The notes below the pieces were generated by a model. It was given only the letters and a program-made list of their open reading frames with translations. It made no database searches and was not told where the DNA came from. A DNA stretch of 64,000 bases from Streptococcus suis (lineage in GTDB: Bacteria > Bacillota > Bacilli > Lactobacillales > Streptococcaceae): positions 1 through 64,000 of the forward strand of contig NZ_JAGFUX010000002.1 in the NCBI RefSeq assembly GCF_017601095.1, in the 5' to 3' direction. How positions within the stretch are numbered: position 1 is the stretch's first letter; the number at the start of each line of letters is the position of its first letter. Positions 1 to 8,402 of the stretch are shown here, piece by piece. The position numbers and the translations under genes are program-made.

Positions 1-1173
1 TTCCGACCACTCTCTTGATTTTCCTAGTACGGTTTTTATTTTATCCAAAGGATAGGGAGGACGGTCTGCTGGAGCGGTAATGATAGCCACTACTGGAACA
101 TCTTTTTTTACAGCTTGCTTGCCAACTGAAACTTGCACCCAATCTCCCTTATTTATGGTTTGGTCAGGACAATAGTAGGTATAGGGTTTGCCGTCAACTG
201 AAAATTGTACCTGGCAAAACCGCAACATTTTATTCGGTTTCCATAAGAGAGCCGGCTCCAGAGGTCGTTTTTCAAAGTAATCCAGCTCGTCATCATACCA
301 CCATTCATCCGTCAACCAGAGATTACAATAGGGACAACAATAGTCATCATAGTCTGATAAATAACATGTATTTCTAACGCAAGCTGGACAAGGCTTCCCC
401 TCCTCATTGATAAATCCATCTAATTCAACACCATTGATATAGAGACCATAGTCATCCTCCGGTTCATATACATGCGTTTCAACAGAATGCGGTACACAAC
501 TCAACCAGTCATCCAAAGGCAAAGAAAGAATACTATAAATCTTGACCTCACTCCATCTTTCTTTGAGAGATTGACCATCATAGATTTTTGCCTCAAAAAG
601 TTCCTTGGCAGTCTTAAATCTTCCACCATCTGGTAGATCTGACAAACCTGCCCAGTAGGGGGCTTCATTCCCTGAATATCCAATATATCGAAGAGTATCC
701 TGATTATCTGTCTCAAAACGAAAAGCAGTCTCATCAACATTCATCCCCGCCTCAAATTCTTGCAAGAAATAATCATACTGCAAACGAGTAATGGCTGGAT
801 GCCTTTCTGTAGTCGGTTTATGGGGAATTCCCAACTTAAAACTTTCTGCTGAGAAGGAAAAATAGCCATTCACAAGCTGAAATTGACAAGTAGTGCCATT
901 ATATAAAACTTCATAAATCCACCACCTGGAAAGCCCCTCCATGTCTTGCATTCTAAAATCTGACACTCCATGACACTCCAAATCCCAAACCAAGGCTGGC
1001 TCATTGGAATGACTTTCTGCTAAACAATCCTCCTCAATAGTTAAGCGTAGGCTAGCTGACTGACTATCATAGGAAAAGGAGCCAATCAAATAATCATGAA
1101 ACTGTCCAACAGATAAGAAATAATCAGCCAATTTCCCAGGATCGGTAATGTAGCCTATTCTTTTTGTCCACAT
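1..1173 (-). CDS. Uncharacterised protein with zinc-ribbon-like segment (3' end outside window)
   Basis: The frame is open from an ATG at 1173 to the window edge, 391 codons, with no stop. I do not recognise a named family. Two Cys pairs, C262-x2-C265 (CPAC) and C280-x2-C283 (CPYC), look like a zinc ribbon. The last visible part (about 345-391) has the pattern VGKQAVKKDVPVVAIITAP followed by PYPLDKIKTV, which resembles a small C-terminal domain seen in many uncharacterised Firmicutes proteins. The N-terminal 250 residues are rich in Trp, Tyr and acidic residues, with no signal peptide or membrane segment. A purine-rich stretch (GAGAGGAGAATATC) precedes the ATG. It lies 19 bp downstream of the next gene on the same strand, so the two are probably co-transcribed. 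Confidence 0.75.
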   Translation of the reverse strand, partial: MWTKRIGYITDPGKLADYFLSVGQFHDYLIGSFSYDSQSASLRLTIEEDCLAESHSNEPALVWDLECHGVSDFRMQDMEGLSRWWIYEVLYNGTTCQFQLVNGYFSFSAESFKLGIPHKPTTERHPAITRLQYDYFLQEFEAGMNVDETAFRFETDNQDTLRYIGYSGNEAPYWAGLSDLPDGGRFKTAKELFEAKIYDGQSLKERWSEVKIYSILSLPLDDWLSCVPHSVETHVYEPEDDYGLYINGVELDGFINEEGKPCPACVRNTCYLSDYDDYCCPYCNLWLTDEWWYDDELDYFEKRPLEPALLWKPNKMLRFCQVQFSVDGKPYTYYCPDQTINKGDWVQVSVGKQAVKKDVPVVAIITAPADRPPYPLDKIKTVLGKSREWSE

Positions 1174-1192
1174 GATATTCTCCTCTCACAAA

Positions 1193-1729
1193 TCACTCCT
1201 CATAATATCTCGGTAGGTCCAGCAAGGTAGCCCTGTCGAGCCAGTTAATCTTATTCTCCAATAGATAATACCAGACAATATGATCTGAGTCGACCAGTGC
1301 TTCTTCAAACTCATATCTAGCCTCTGCCCATCTTCCAAAGTCATCACCTAACAAACAAATCGCTTCTTTGACACCATGATTCCAATAAAAGCGAGAAACA
1401 TAGATACAATTTTCTTCAACCGCGTACCACTCTAGGTTATGGTCCATCTGAATTGCCGCTTTAATAGCAGCAATGGGATAGGACCACTTGGTCGCAAATG
1501 TGACAACCATCAAACCATCTAAACGCATCTGGTAGGTGAAACCATAACCATAATAGATGTATTCACCAAAAAGTTCTCCATACTTGCCAATGTTTTTAAC
1601 ACCCATCAGTTTGTTAAAACTAATATACGGTGGACCAATCCTTTTTTCGTCTATCGGGTAGTAATCTAAAAAGTAGGTTTCAAAAAAATCTTTGGAACAA
1701 ATGACCTGCTGATACACATAGTTTGCCAT
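1193..1729 (-). CDS. Unrecognised 178-residue protein
   Basis: The chosen start is the ATG at 1729 (MANYVYQQ). The longer in-frame extension reads like non-coding AT-rich DNA and has no better ribosome site. The product is soluble, aromatic-rich (many Tyr, Trp, Phe) and acidic, with no signal peptide. I cannot assign a family. Size, composition and the co-directional unknown gene downstream would fit an accessory or immunity-type protein, but nothing in the sequence proves this. The 230 bp upstream (1730-1959) are very AT-rich and hold no gene that I can see. Confidence 0.65.
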   Translation of the reverse strand: MANYVYQQVICSKDFFETYFLDYYPIDEKRIGPPYISFNKLMGVKNIGKYGELFGEYIYYGYGFTYQMRLDGLMVVTFATKWSYPIAAIKAAIQMDHNLEWYAVEENCIYVSRFYWNHGVKEAICLLGDDFGRWAEARYEFEEALVDSDHIVWYYLLENKINWLDRATLLDLPRYYEE

Positions 1730-1959
1730 AAAACCCAACCTTTCCTTACTGATTTTAGTATAACATTTTATATGAAAAAAGATTGCCAATATAACAATTT
1801 TTTTCATACAGTTATTCAATCGCAACAAACAAAATCGGATCAGAAATACAAAAAATTTACCTTATTCTTGATTTTAAAGAATAAGTCAACTAAAAAAATC
1901 TCTTTTAATTTTTGTGCATACCTTGTATAAAATAGTTGCAACATCGGAAGGCAGAACCA

Positions 1960-2109
1960 ATGAATAACAGTATTAAGCAAGTTTGTATAGAAGATTCGAA
2001 TGTAGAAACTAGCATTCTCAAAGCTGAGCCAACTTTTGAATTTGACAAAGAATTAGAAAGTGCTATGGACCAATACAATGGATTATTGAAAGAATTGGTG
2101 GATAAATGA
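1960..2109 (+). CDS. Small 49-codon ORF of unknown function
   Basis: The ORF opens with ATG at 1960 (MNNSIKQVCIEDSN) and ends with TGA at 2109. A GGAAGG-like ribosome site lies about 8 bp before the start. The product is acidic and helical in character (FDKELESAMDQYNGLLKELV), with no membrane segment. It sits just upstream of the integrase remnant on the same strand and may be a leftover of the same mobile element. It could also be a chance ORF. Confidence 0.4.
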   Translation: MNNSIKQVCIEDSNVETSILKAEPTFEFDKELESAMDQYNGLLKELVDK

Positions 2110-2128
2110 TTTTTCTACCTAAGCGCAT

Positions 2129-2578
2129 TTGACATATTCTCAGCTAATTCTTGAAATAAAGTCTATAGTGAAAAAGTGGTTTTTCTTGAGTGATAGGAAA
2201 TCTGATAGTTATGCCCTCCAACGGAAACACATAAACTTAAAACAGCAGGAAATCCAACTTGTACAAGCTTTAGATAGGTACAAAACACCGAAATCCACAA
2301 AGGGTAATAAGAAGACCACTTTTGGAATTCCTACCGAACTAACTGATTTGTTGATTGCTTGGAAGAAACAACAAAAAAAGGAGATGACTCATGCAACACC
2401 TCACAAATTACGCCACACTGGAGCAACACTAGCTAAACAAGCAGGAACATCACTCGAAGCTATTTCTGAAGCTCTAACACATAGTGATACTATCACAACA
2501 AAAACCTATGTAAACACCTCAAACGTTGTTCCTCTATCTGCTGGTACTCTCGCCTATCAACATATTCAAAATAAATAG
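2129..2578 (+). pseudogene. Decayed tyrosine recombinase (phage/ICE integrase) C-terminal remnant
   Basis: The frame has only a TTG at its head and no convincing start. Its last third is a clear tyrosine recombinase C-terminus: HKLRHT (HxxRH box), then LTHSDTITTKTYVN carrying the late His and the nucleophile Tyr. The middle (QEIQLVQALDRYKTPKSTKG) matches the usual integrase region before the active site. The first catalytic Arg region is missing, and about 150 residues are needed to restore a normal integrase of roughly 370-390 residues. It is therefore internally deleted and inactive. It converges on the 3' end of rpsI, a site used by streptococcal integrative elements. Two TTAGGGCAA-like direct repeats follow the stop at 2578. 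Confidence 0.8.
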
Positions 2579-2621
2579 GGTAAATTTAGGGCAACTTTTA
2601 GGGCAAACTTTCGTAAAAAGC

Positions 2622-2661
2622 ATAGAAAAAAGCACCCGTGAGGTATACTCTTGAGTGCTTT
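2622..2661 (-). terminator. Rho-independent terminator of rplM-rpsI
   Basis: On the minus strand AAAGCACTC pairs with GGGTGCTTT, followed by a T-run. It lies 25 bp after the rpsI stop. The loop is long (about 14 nt). Confidence 0.7.
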
Positions 2662-2685
2662 GAAACGTTGATATATCGCGGTATA

Positions 2686-3078
2686 CTAACGTTTACTAAA
2701 TTGACTTGCTTTACGTGCTTTCTTAAGACCTGGTTTCTTACGTTCAACCATACGAGCGTCACGTGTAAGAAGGCCTGCGCGTTTCAATGAATCGCGGAAG
2801 TCTGGGTCTACTTGAAGCAATGCACGCGCGATACCGTGACGGATCGCACCTGATTGACCACCGTAACCACCACCGTTCACGTTAACGAAAACGTCGTATG
2901 AACCTTGTGTTGAAGTTACTGCGAATGGTTGGTTGATAACCAAACGAAGGTCAGCGTGTGGGATGTACTCTTCTACATCTTTTTTGTTAACTGTGATTTT
3001 ACCAGTACCTGGGACCAAACGTACGCGTGCAACCGCGTTTTTACGACGACCAGTACCTGTGTATTGTGCTTGTGCCAT
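2686..3078 (-). CDS. rpsI: 30S ribosomal protein S9
   Basis: This is full-length S9 (130 residues) of the small ribosomal subunit head. It starts [20 protein letters not shown] and ends with the conserved basic tail [12 protein letters not shown] that reaches into the P site. It lies 19 bp behind rplM, as in nearly all bacteria, and shares the rplM promoter and leader. An integrase remnant abuts its 3' end, but the reading frame is intact. Confidence 0.97.
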   Translation of the reverse strand: MAQAQYTGTGRRKNAVARVRLVPGTGKITVNKKDVEEYIPHADLRLVINQPFAVTSTQGSYDVFVNVNGGGYGGQSGAIRHGIARALLQVDPDFRDSLKRAGLLTRDARMVERKKPGLKKARKASQFSKR

Positions 3079-3097
3079 TTAGATTACGTCCTTTCCC

Positions 3098-3544
3098 TTA
3101 GATAAGACCTGAAATATCAAGTACTTCTGGTTGTTGTGCAGCGTGAGTGTGCTCAGCACCTACAAACACTTTCAATTTCATGCCTTGTGCACGACCAAGT
3201 GTGTTGTGTGGAAGCATACCTTTAACTGATTTTTCAATCAAACGAACAGCGTTTTTAGAACGCAATTCACCAGCTGAGATTGATTTCAATCCGCCTGGGT
3301 GGTTTGAGTGAGTGTAGTAAATCTTATCAGTTGCTTTTTTACCAGTCAATTTCACTTTCTCAGCGTTGATAACGATAACGAAGTCACCAGTATCAGTGTG
3401 AGGTGTGAAAGTTGGTTTGTTTTTACCGCGAAGAACGCTAGCAACTACTGCTGAAAGGCGTCCAAGAGGTACATCAGTAGCGTCTACTACATACCATTTA
3501 CGTTCAACTTGGCCTGGTTTAGCCATAAATGTTGTTTTGTTCAT
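3098..3544 (-). CDS. rplM: 50S ribosomal protein L13
   Basis: This is full-length L13 (148 residues), an early-assembly protein of the large subunit. Family landmarks are [17 protein letters not shown] near the N-terminus, the [18 protein letters not shown] segment, and [10 protein letters not shown] with [11 protein letters not shown] near the end. The start [11 protein letters not shown] is the first ATG after a good ribosome site (AGGAG). It is the first gene of rplM-rpsI, behind a structured leader and a consensus promoter. Confidence 0.97.
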   Translation of the reverse strand: MNKTTFMAKPGQVERKWYVVDATDVPLGRLSAVVASVLRGKNKPTFTPHTDTGDFVIVINAEKVKLTGKKATDKIYYTHSNHPGGLKSISAGELRSKNAVRLIEKSVKGMLPHNTLGRAQGMKLKVFVGAEHTHAAQQPEVLDISGLI

Positions 3545-3644
3545 GATTTCTCCTATACGAATCGTTTTTGTTTACTGGGCGGATGTTCCGGTCCGCGGGT
3601 ATTTGGAAGGTTCCGGGGCCTTTCAAATGGGGTAAACAATACCG
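3545..3644 (-). promoter_or_regulatory. Ribosomal protein L13 leader RNA
   Basis: The 100 nt between the promoter and the rplM start hold GC-rich pairing segments: GGTATTGTTTACC, AAAGGCCCCGG with CCGGAACCTT, and CGCGGACCGGAACATCCGC. This arrangement matches the Firmicutes L13 leader family as I know it, which is thought to mediate autoregulation. The match is from memory of the family and was not computed. Confidence 0.7.
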
Positions 3645-3650
3645 TCTACC

Positions 3651-3679
3651 ATTCTATCAAATCTACTAGTCTCCGTCAA
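3651..3679 (-). promoter_or_regulatory. Promoter of rplM-rpsI
   Basis: TTGACG (3674-3679) and TAGAAT (3651-3656) are separated by 17 bp, upstream of the L13 leader on the minus strand. Confidence 0.85.
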
Positions 3680-3751
3680 GCCATTTTACTTTACTTTTTT
3701 TATTTTTTGAAAGATAGCAGAGCTGCTGAGAATGAAAGCCTTATCATAACC

Positions 3752-4645
3752 TTATCTCCTCACTGACTGCCCCATTTTAAAATAAGTATGCCGCTTGCCT
3801 CTGACCGCCAAGGACAGGGCCAAGATATTTTCAGGATCTGGCATCCGACCGTAGCCCCCATCACCAATATGGTGGATGTCCGAACCAACCCGCTTGTTGC
3901 TGAGCCCAAACTCCCGCACTGTTTGGCTGTCCGCACTCTCTTGACTGGTTCCAATGGTCGAAATGACTAAAGCCCCACGCGCCTTGACCTGACTAATGAT
4001 TGGAGCCACAATCTCCTCACGCACACCCGGAACCGTTCCAACTGCAGGTATGAGGACCCCGTCAGCCCCCAGCTCCACAAAATCCAGCAGGGCTTGACGA
4101 TCCACGACAGACTCGCCCAGACCTGCACCGTGCATTTTTCCCGCAAAGATCAGGCCCTCAAAGTGTTCTTTGGCAAGGCCAATAGCAGAGCGGATTGCAG
4201 CCATAGACACACCCGTAGCAGGATTACCTGTCAGCATGATGAAGTCTACACCAAGAACTTGGGCCTGTCGCAGACTTTCTGGACTGACCTGACGACCAGG
4301 TTTAAGAAAAACCTGCTGGTCTTGGACTTCCTGACTGGTATCCACAGGCTCCAAGTTAATCCCAACCAATCGACCTGTCAACCGCTTGATTTCAGCGATG
4401 GGATTGTCACAGTCGTAAAAACCAACAATCTCCGGATGAAAGACATCCAATTCATTGAGCACCAAGAGGTCGCAACCAAAGGCAGCCATCATCTCCGCAT
4501 TGGTCACCCCCGCAATCAAGGGAGCCGCTGTAACCACCGTTTCTCCCATGATAATCCGACCTTCACTGGACAAAATGGACTGCTTGAGCTCCTCCTTGGT
4601 CGCTCCCAGCAAGTCACTAGCATAACAAGACAACAAGCGTTTCAT
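3752..4645 (-). CDS. TIM-barrel-like protein, uncharacterised (PEP-mutase-like / haloacid-dehalogenase-like annotation class)
   Basis: The start is the ATG at 4645 (MKRLLSCYASDLLG), 6 bp after GGAGG, giving 297 residues. The upstream TTG would overlap the ribosome site. Features are Gly-rich beta/alpha segments: GETVVTAAPLIAGVTNAEM, GADGVLIPAVGTVPG, ALVISTIGTSQESAD, and a Gly/Asp/His-rich stretch RVGSDIHHIGDGGYGRMPDPENI near the C-terminus. They suggest a phosphate-binding barrel. Proteins of this type carry vague database names; I do not know the reaction. No signal peptide. It lies downstream of degV on the same strand with a 62 bp gap. Confidence 0.7.
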   Translation of the reverse strand: MKRLLSCYASDLLGATKEELKQSILSSEGRIIMGETVVTAAPLIAGVTNAEMMAAFGCDLLVLNELDVFHPEIVGFYDCDNPIAEIKRLTGRLVGINLEPVDTSQEVQDQQVFLKPGRQVSPESLRQAQVLGVDFIMLTGNPATGVSMAAIRSAIGLAKEHFEGLIFAGKMHGAGLGESVVDRQALLDFVELGADGVLIPAVGTVPGVREEIVAPIISQVKARGALVISTIGTSQESADSQTVREFGLSNKRVGSDIHHIGDGGYGRMPDPENILALSLAVRGKRHTYFKMGQSVRR

Positions 4646-4707
4646 AATAACCTCCAAATTGATATCGTTTTTGTAACCGCTTTCTGTTTCAGTAAAAAGA
4701 AAAGAGA

Positions 4708-5568
4708 TTATCTCTCTTCTTTATTGATAGATAGGATAGCTAGCACCCCTGTACCTGTATGGGTGGCAATGATCGGCCCCAACTCAGTCAAGAGAACATC
4801 GGTCACACGGCTATCTTCCAACAAAGTCGCTTTAATGGCTGCCGCCGCTTCCAAATCACCTGTATAGGCCACCATGACCGTGGAATGATCCAAACCATCC
4901 AAGGTCAGGTTCAACATTTCCTTTATCCCTTTTTTACGGCCACGGATTTTGGCAATGGCTTCTAACTTCCCTTCCGCATTGAGAGAAAGAAGAGGTTTGA
5001 TATTGACCAATCCTCCAATGAGAGCTGCTGCCTTAGACAGGCGTCCACCACGCACCAAATGGTTAAGGTCATCGACTAGAAGGTAGGTCCGTAGGCGTGG
5101 GACCAATTCTTCAATGAGTGCCTTGGTCTCAGCCAAAGACTTGCCCGCAGCTCGTGCTTGAGCCGCCTGCATAACCAAGTACCCTTCACCAATGGCCGCA
5201 GCCTTGGTATCTACAATTTTAATGACAGCATCAGGATAAGCATCCAAAACCATATCGCGTGCAATGACTCCACTCTGATAGGTCCCTGAAAGTGCTGCTG
5301 AGAAAGCGAGGTAAAGTACCTCTTTACCTTCCTTGGCTGCCGACTCGAATATTTCTTCAAACTGACCAACATTGACCTGACTGGTTGTCGGCTGGCCCCC
5401 TGTTGCCATTTTCTCCAACAATTCCCCAGAAGTCAAGCGGTTTTCCCCAACGGTTTCATAGGTCACACCGTCAAGGTTTATGGTCAAACCAAGCACGGTT
5501 ACATCATTTTCTTGGACCCAGCTGATTGGCAAATCCGATGTCGAATCGGTTACGATTGTAAATGTCAC
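4708..5568 (-). CDS. DegV family fatty-acid-binding protein
   Basis: A 286-residue protein starting MTFTIVTDSTSDLP, the DegV signature for the first beta strand and lipid-head contact. LYLAFSAALSGTYQSG and LVDDLNHLVRGGRLSKAAALIGGLVNIKPLL are the other conserved blocks, and HTGTGVLAI lies at the C-terminus. DegV/FakB proteins bind a single fatty acid and can present it to the kinase FakA for phosphorylation before phospholipid synthesis. Which chain is bound cannot be read here. Its ATG overlaps the rae1 stop by 4 bp, so the two are translationally coupled. Confidence 0.92.
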   Translation of the reverse strand: MTFTIVTDSTSDLPISWVQENDVTVLGLTINLDGVTYETVGENRLTSGELLEKMATGGQPTTSQVNVGQFEEIFESAAKEGKEVLYLAFSAALSGTYQSGVIARDMVLDAYPDAVIKIVDTKAAAIGEGYLVMQAAQARAAGKSLAETKALIEELVPRLRTYLLVDDLNHLVRGGRLSKAAALIGGLVNIKPLLSLNAEGKLEAIAKIRGRKKGIKEMLNLTLDGLDHSTVMVAYTGDLEAAAAIKATLLEDSRVTDVLLTELGPIIATHTGTGVLAILSINKEER

Positions 5569-6086
5569 TCTTTCATTTCCTCCATCATTTCTTTTAAGGC
5601 TTGAAAATTCCCATCTGACCAGGGATTGAGGCGCGGGGTGTAAAGCTCTACCTGGTCCACAAACTTGTCCAAGTCCTTCTTGATAACCCTGGTTCTCTCC
5701 TCTAACTCACGCGCCGAAACCCGTAAAGCACCTTGGGAGAAGACCACCCACTGTTCATTTAGGTCGCTAGTTGCGACGGAAACCTGCTTGTGACGGTCAC
5801 TATTGAGCTGGGCGCTGAGCCGCTCGATATAGCTATCTGCCGTCTCTTCCTCCTCTGTAAAAATAACCGACACCTTGAATTCGTCATACTGCTGGCGAAG
5901 GCCAGGCACATGGTGGGCATCAAAGACACAAATGACCTCAATCTGTTCAAAGGCTGCGTAGTGAGACAGGGTTCGAAGCAAGGTCGTTCTGGCCGCATCC
6001 AAGTCTCCCTTTTTAAAATCCTGCTTGGTCGATTGCCAAAAGGCAATCATATTGTAGCCATCTACGATGAGAACTTTCTCTTTCAT
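5565..6086 (-). CDS. rae1: NYN-domain endoribonuclease Rae1 (YacP family)
   Basis: A 173-residue YacP/Rae1 protein, normal length. The NYN (PIN-like) acidic residues are visible in VDGYNMIAFW at the N-terminus, EVICVFDAHHVPG in the middle, and ETADSYIERL with VATSDLNEQ further on. In Bacillus subtilis Rae1 cleaves mRNA within the ribosomal A site. It directly follows rlmB with no gap, the conserved rlmB-yacP order of Firmicutes. In many Firmicutes cysS-mrnC stand immediately upstream; here they are about 4.4 kb away. Confidence 0.88.
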   Translation of the reverse strand: MKEKVLIVDGYNMIAFWQSTKQDFKKGDLDAARTTLLRTLSHYAAFEQIEVICVFDAHHVPGLRQQYDEFKVSVIFTEEEETADSYIERLSAQLNSDRHKQVSVATSDLNEQWVVFSQGALRVSARELEERTRVIKKDLDKFVDQVELYTPRLNPWSDGNFQALKEMMEEMKE

Positions 6087-6815
6087 TTAGATTTTCTTCC
6101 GAAATACTTCGTACATCAGCACAGCAGCTGCCACACTGGCATTGAGGGATTGGACATGGCCCTTCATGGGAATAGTAATCATCTCATCCACCTGCTTTTT
6201 AATATTGCTCGAAATCCCTTTGCCTTCATTGCCGATAATCAGGGCCAGCTTACCAGCCGTATTCCACTTGTGACTTGGAGTTCCGTTCATATCGGTACCG
6301 AAGACCCAGAAGCCTGCCTCCTTGAGCTTATCAAGGGTTTGACTAAGATTGGTCACTCGGGCGATTGGGACATGGGCCACTGCACCTGTTGAGGTCTTAG
6401 CCACAACAGGCGTCACGCCAACTGCTCGGTGTTTGGGAATGATGATGCCAGCTACCTGAGTGGCGTCTGCGGTCCGTAAAATCGAGCCGAAGTTGTGAGG
6501 GTCTGTCAGACCGTCCAAGATGAGAATGAGGGGATTATCTTCCTGCTCTGCCTTTTCCAAAATCACCGAAAGGTCCGCATAGGCGAACTCAGAGACCCGC
6601 AGGACAAAGCCTTGGTGAACCGCACCTTCTGTCATGTCGGACAGGGTTTTCTTGGGCGTCCAAGAGATTGATACCTTCTTCTCTGCCGCTAGAGCCTTGA
6701 TTTTTTCTACATTCTTTCCGCGTAAATCATCCTGGATGTAGAGCTTGTTGCCGGTGTTGGCCTCCAAACTCTCCACCACAGCATGTACGCCATATACCAT
6801 ATCATTTTGTTCCAT
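6087..6815 (-). CDS. rlmB: 23S rRNA (guanosine-2'-O-)-methyltransferase RlmB
   Basis: A 242-residue SpoU/TrmH-type methyltransferase with the SPOUT trefoil-knot motifs: LILDGLTDPHNFGSILRTAD (motif 1), LALIIGNEGKGIS (motif 2) and IPMKGHVQSLNASVAAAVLM (motif 3). An N-terminal L30e-like substrate-binding domain starts MVYGVHAVVESL. RlmB-type enzymes methylate the ribose of G2251 in 23S rRNA; the neighbouring rae1 supports this choice over a generic TrmH. Translation probably starts at MEQND or the in-frame MVYG four codons later. Confidence 0.88.
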   Translation of the reverse strand: MEQNDMVYGVHAVVESLEANTGNKLYIQDDLRGKNVEKIKALAAEKKVSISWTPKKTLSDMTEGAVHQGFVLRVSEFAYADLSVILEKAEQEDNPLILILDGLTDPHNFGSILRTADATQVAGIIIPKHRAVGVTPVVAKTSTGAVAHVPIARVTNLSQTLDKLKEAGFWVFGTDMNGTPSHKWNTAGKLALIIGNEGKGISSNIKKQVDEMITIPMKGHVQSLNASVAAAVLMYEVFRKKI

Positions 6816-6829
6816 AAGAGTATTATAGC

Positions 6830-6839
6830 ATAGGTTACT
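6830..6839 (-). promoter_or_regulatory. Extended -10 promoter of rlmB-rae1-degV
   Basis: TATAAT at 6831-6836 on the minus strand, preceded by TGC (extended -10), 15 bp upstream of the rlmB start. No strong -35 is seen. Confidence 0.55.
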
Positions 6840-6875
6840 TGAAAAATGGCACTCACTGTGTCCCAGCTGAAATAC

Positions 6876-6904
6876 TTGACCACATTACCAATATATGTTA
6901 TCCT
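6876..6904 (+). promoter_or_regulatory. Promoter of the DUF1761 gene
   Basis: TTGACC (6876-6881) and TATCCT (6899-6904), spacer 17 bp. Confidence 0.6.
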
Positions 6905-6948
6905 TATGCCTATTACTTGTCCGTACAAGTGGACCAAAAGGAGAACGT

Positions 6949-7338
6949 ATGACACTTATTTTTGGAATTGTGGCAGGTCTGATTGCCTTTGCTATCGGTG
7001 GTTTGTGGTATGGTTTGATTTTCCGCGATGCTTGGATCAAGGCTTCAGGCATTGACATGGCTAAGGTAGAAGCAGATCGTCAGGCTGGAAAAAATGGCCA
7101 GAAGGAAATGGTGATTTCCCTTGTCATTGAAGTGCTGACTGCCATCATTACTATTTTCTTCATCAAGACCCTCGGTGTTTCACCACTTCACGCAGCTGGT
7201 GGTATGGGCGTGATCGCGGTCCTTGCCTCATTGAAAAACTACGTCTTTGAGCAACGCCCTATCAACCTCATCCTGATCAACGAAAGCTACAAACTAGTCT
7301 GCTACTTAGTAGTCGGAATCATTGCCTTGTTTGTATAA
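6949..7338 (+). CDS. DUF1761 family membrane protein
   Basis: Starts at ATG 6949 after AAAGGAG, 129 residues. It begins MTLIFGIVAGLIAFAIGGLWYGLIF, where GxxWYGxxF after the first helix is typical of DUF1761. Four hydrophobic segments are visible at roughly 3-22, 50-70, 80-98 and 105-125. The function of the family is unknown. It stands alone, with its own promoter and a strong terminator directly at the stop codon. Confidence 0.8.
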   Translation: MTLIFGIVAGLIAFAIGGLWYGLIFRDAWIKASGIDMAKVEADRQAGKNGQKEMVISLVIEVLTAIITIFFIKTLGVSPLHAAGGMGVIAVLASLKNYVFEQRPINLILINESYKLVCYLVVGIIALFV

Positions 7339-7370
7339 ATCAACAGTCAGGGGAGTGACTGTTGATTCTT
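7338..7370 (+). terminator. Terminator of the DUF1761 gene
   Basis: Perfect 12-bp stem AATCAACAGTCA / TGACTGTTGATT with a 6-nt loop, immediately after the stop codon and followed by CTTTAT. Confidence 0.75.
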
Positions 7371-7411
7371 TATGGTACAATAAAAGGAAGACTAAGACCA
7401 AAGGAGCCAAC

Positions 7412-8380
7412 ATGTCCCTCTCCCTCCGCACGATCAAACTCATCTTAGCAACCGTGCTGGCTATTTACCTAGCGACAGCGCTGGGCTTGTCCTATGCGAC
7501 GGCAGCTGGCATCATCGCCATTCTCAGCGTCCTCGATACCCGCAAGTCCAGCTTCAAAATGGCCCGCAACCGTCTCTTCTCCACCCTCCTGGCCCTGACC
7601 ATATCCGTCCTGACCTTCGCCCTCTTTGGCTTTGGCATCTGGACCCTCGGCATCTACCTGGCACTCTACGTCCCTCTGGCCTACCGATTCAACTGGGAGG
7701 CTGGCATCGCCCCCTCGACTGTCCTCGTCACCCACCTCTTGCTGGAGCAGAATATTTCGCTGATATTTTTGGGAAATGAGCTGACGCTTTTTCTGATTGG
7801 GGCAGGACTAGCACTTTTGTTTAACCTCTATATGCCCTCACAAGAAAAGCAAATCGAGGCCTACCACGACCAAGTCGAAGACCTGCTCAAGCAGATTCTG
7901 CTTCGCTTTGAAGCCTTTCTGCTTAATGGAGACGGACGAAACAAGGCAGAATTGATTACGCAGCTGGATAAGACCTTGGGTGAGGCCCTGAAAGTCGTCT
8001 ATCTGGACCGCCACAACCAGCTCTTCCAGCAAACCAACTACCAGGTCCATTACTTTGAAATGCGGGCTGCACAAAACAAAATCCTGCGGACCATGGCAGG
8101 AAATATCAACAAATGTTTACTGGAAGGCAGAGAAAATGTCATCCTGTCCAGCCTCTTCGAGCGAGCAGCCCAGCAACTGAGCCGAGAAAACTCCGCCAAG
8201 GAACTGCTCCTGGACATCGAGCTCTTCCATGCCACCTTCCGCGAGCGACCTCTGCCACAAACCAGGGAAGAATTTGAAACCCGTGCCACCCTCTTCCAAC
8301 TCCTACACGACATGGAAGCCTTTATTCGCCTCAAGGTTGATTTTTATGAAGTTTATAAAGATGAAGAACCGTCAGTTTAA
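7412..8380 (+). CDS. Aromatic acid exporter family protein (DUF939 / FUSC-like)
   Basis: Start ATG 7412 after AAAGGAG; 322 residues. The N-terminal half holds four to six membrane helices, including LILATVLAIYLATALGLSYA and ATAAGIIAILSVLDTRKSS, the latter a DUF939 hallmark. The cytoplasmic half (about 150-322) is helical and charged (the DUF939 C-terminal domain). Relatives are fused or paired halves of FUSC/ArAE exporters; here the protein is a single half that would need to multimerise. The substrate is unknown. A TG-extended -10 (TACAAT, 7376-7381) lies 30 bp upstream, beyond the preceding terminator. Confidence 0.8.
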   Translation: MSLSLRTIKLILATVLAIYLATALGLSYATAAGIIAILSVLDTRKSSFKMARNRLFSTLLALTISVLTFALFGFGIWTLGIYLALYVPLAYRFNWEAGIAPSTVLVTHLLLEQNISLIFLGNELTLFLIGAGLALLFNLYMPSQEKQIEAYHDQVEDLLKQILLRFEAFLLNGDGRNKAELITQLDKTLGEALKVVYLDRHNQLFQQTNYQVHYFEMRAAQNKILRTMAGNINKCLLEGRENVILSSLFERAAQQLSRENSAKELLLDIELFHATFRERPLPQTREEFETRATLFQLLHDMEAFIRLKVDFYEVYKDEEPSV

Positions 8381-8402
8381 GCCGACGGTTCTTCTATTTT
8401 TC
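8365..8402 (+). terminator. Terminator overlapping two convergent stop codons
   Basis: Stem AGAACCGTC / GACGGTTCT (8365-8373 with 8384-8392) then CTATTTTT. It covers the end of the exporter gene and the end of the convergent small membrane gene, so both stop codons lie within the hairpin. Confidence 0.8.

Noticed and set aside
4094-4867. 257-codon frame on the + strand opposite the TIM-barrel-like and degV genes
   Set aside because: It has no coding character of its own, spans two well supported minus-strand genes and lacks a ribosome site. It is an antisense shadow.
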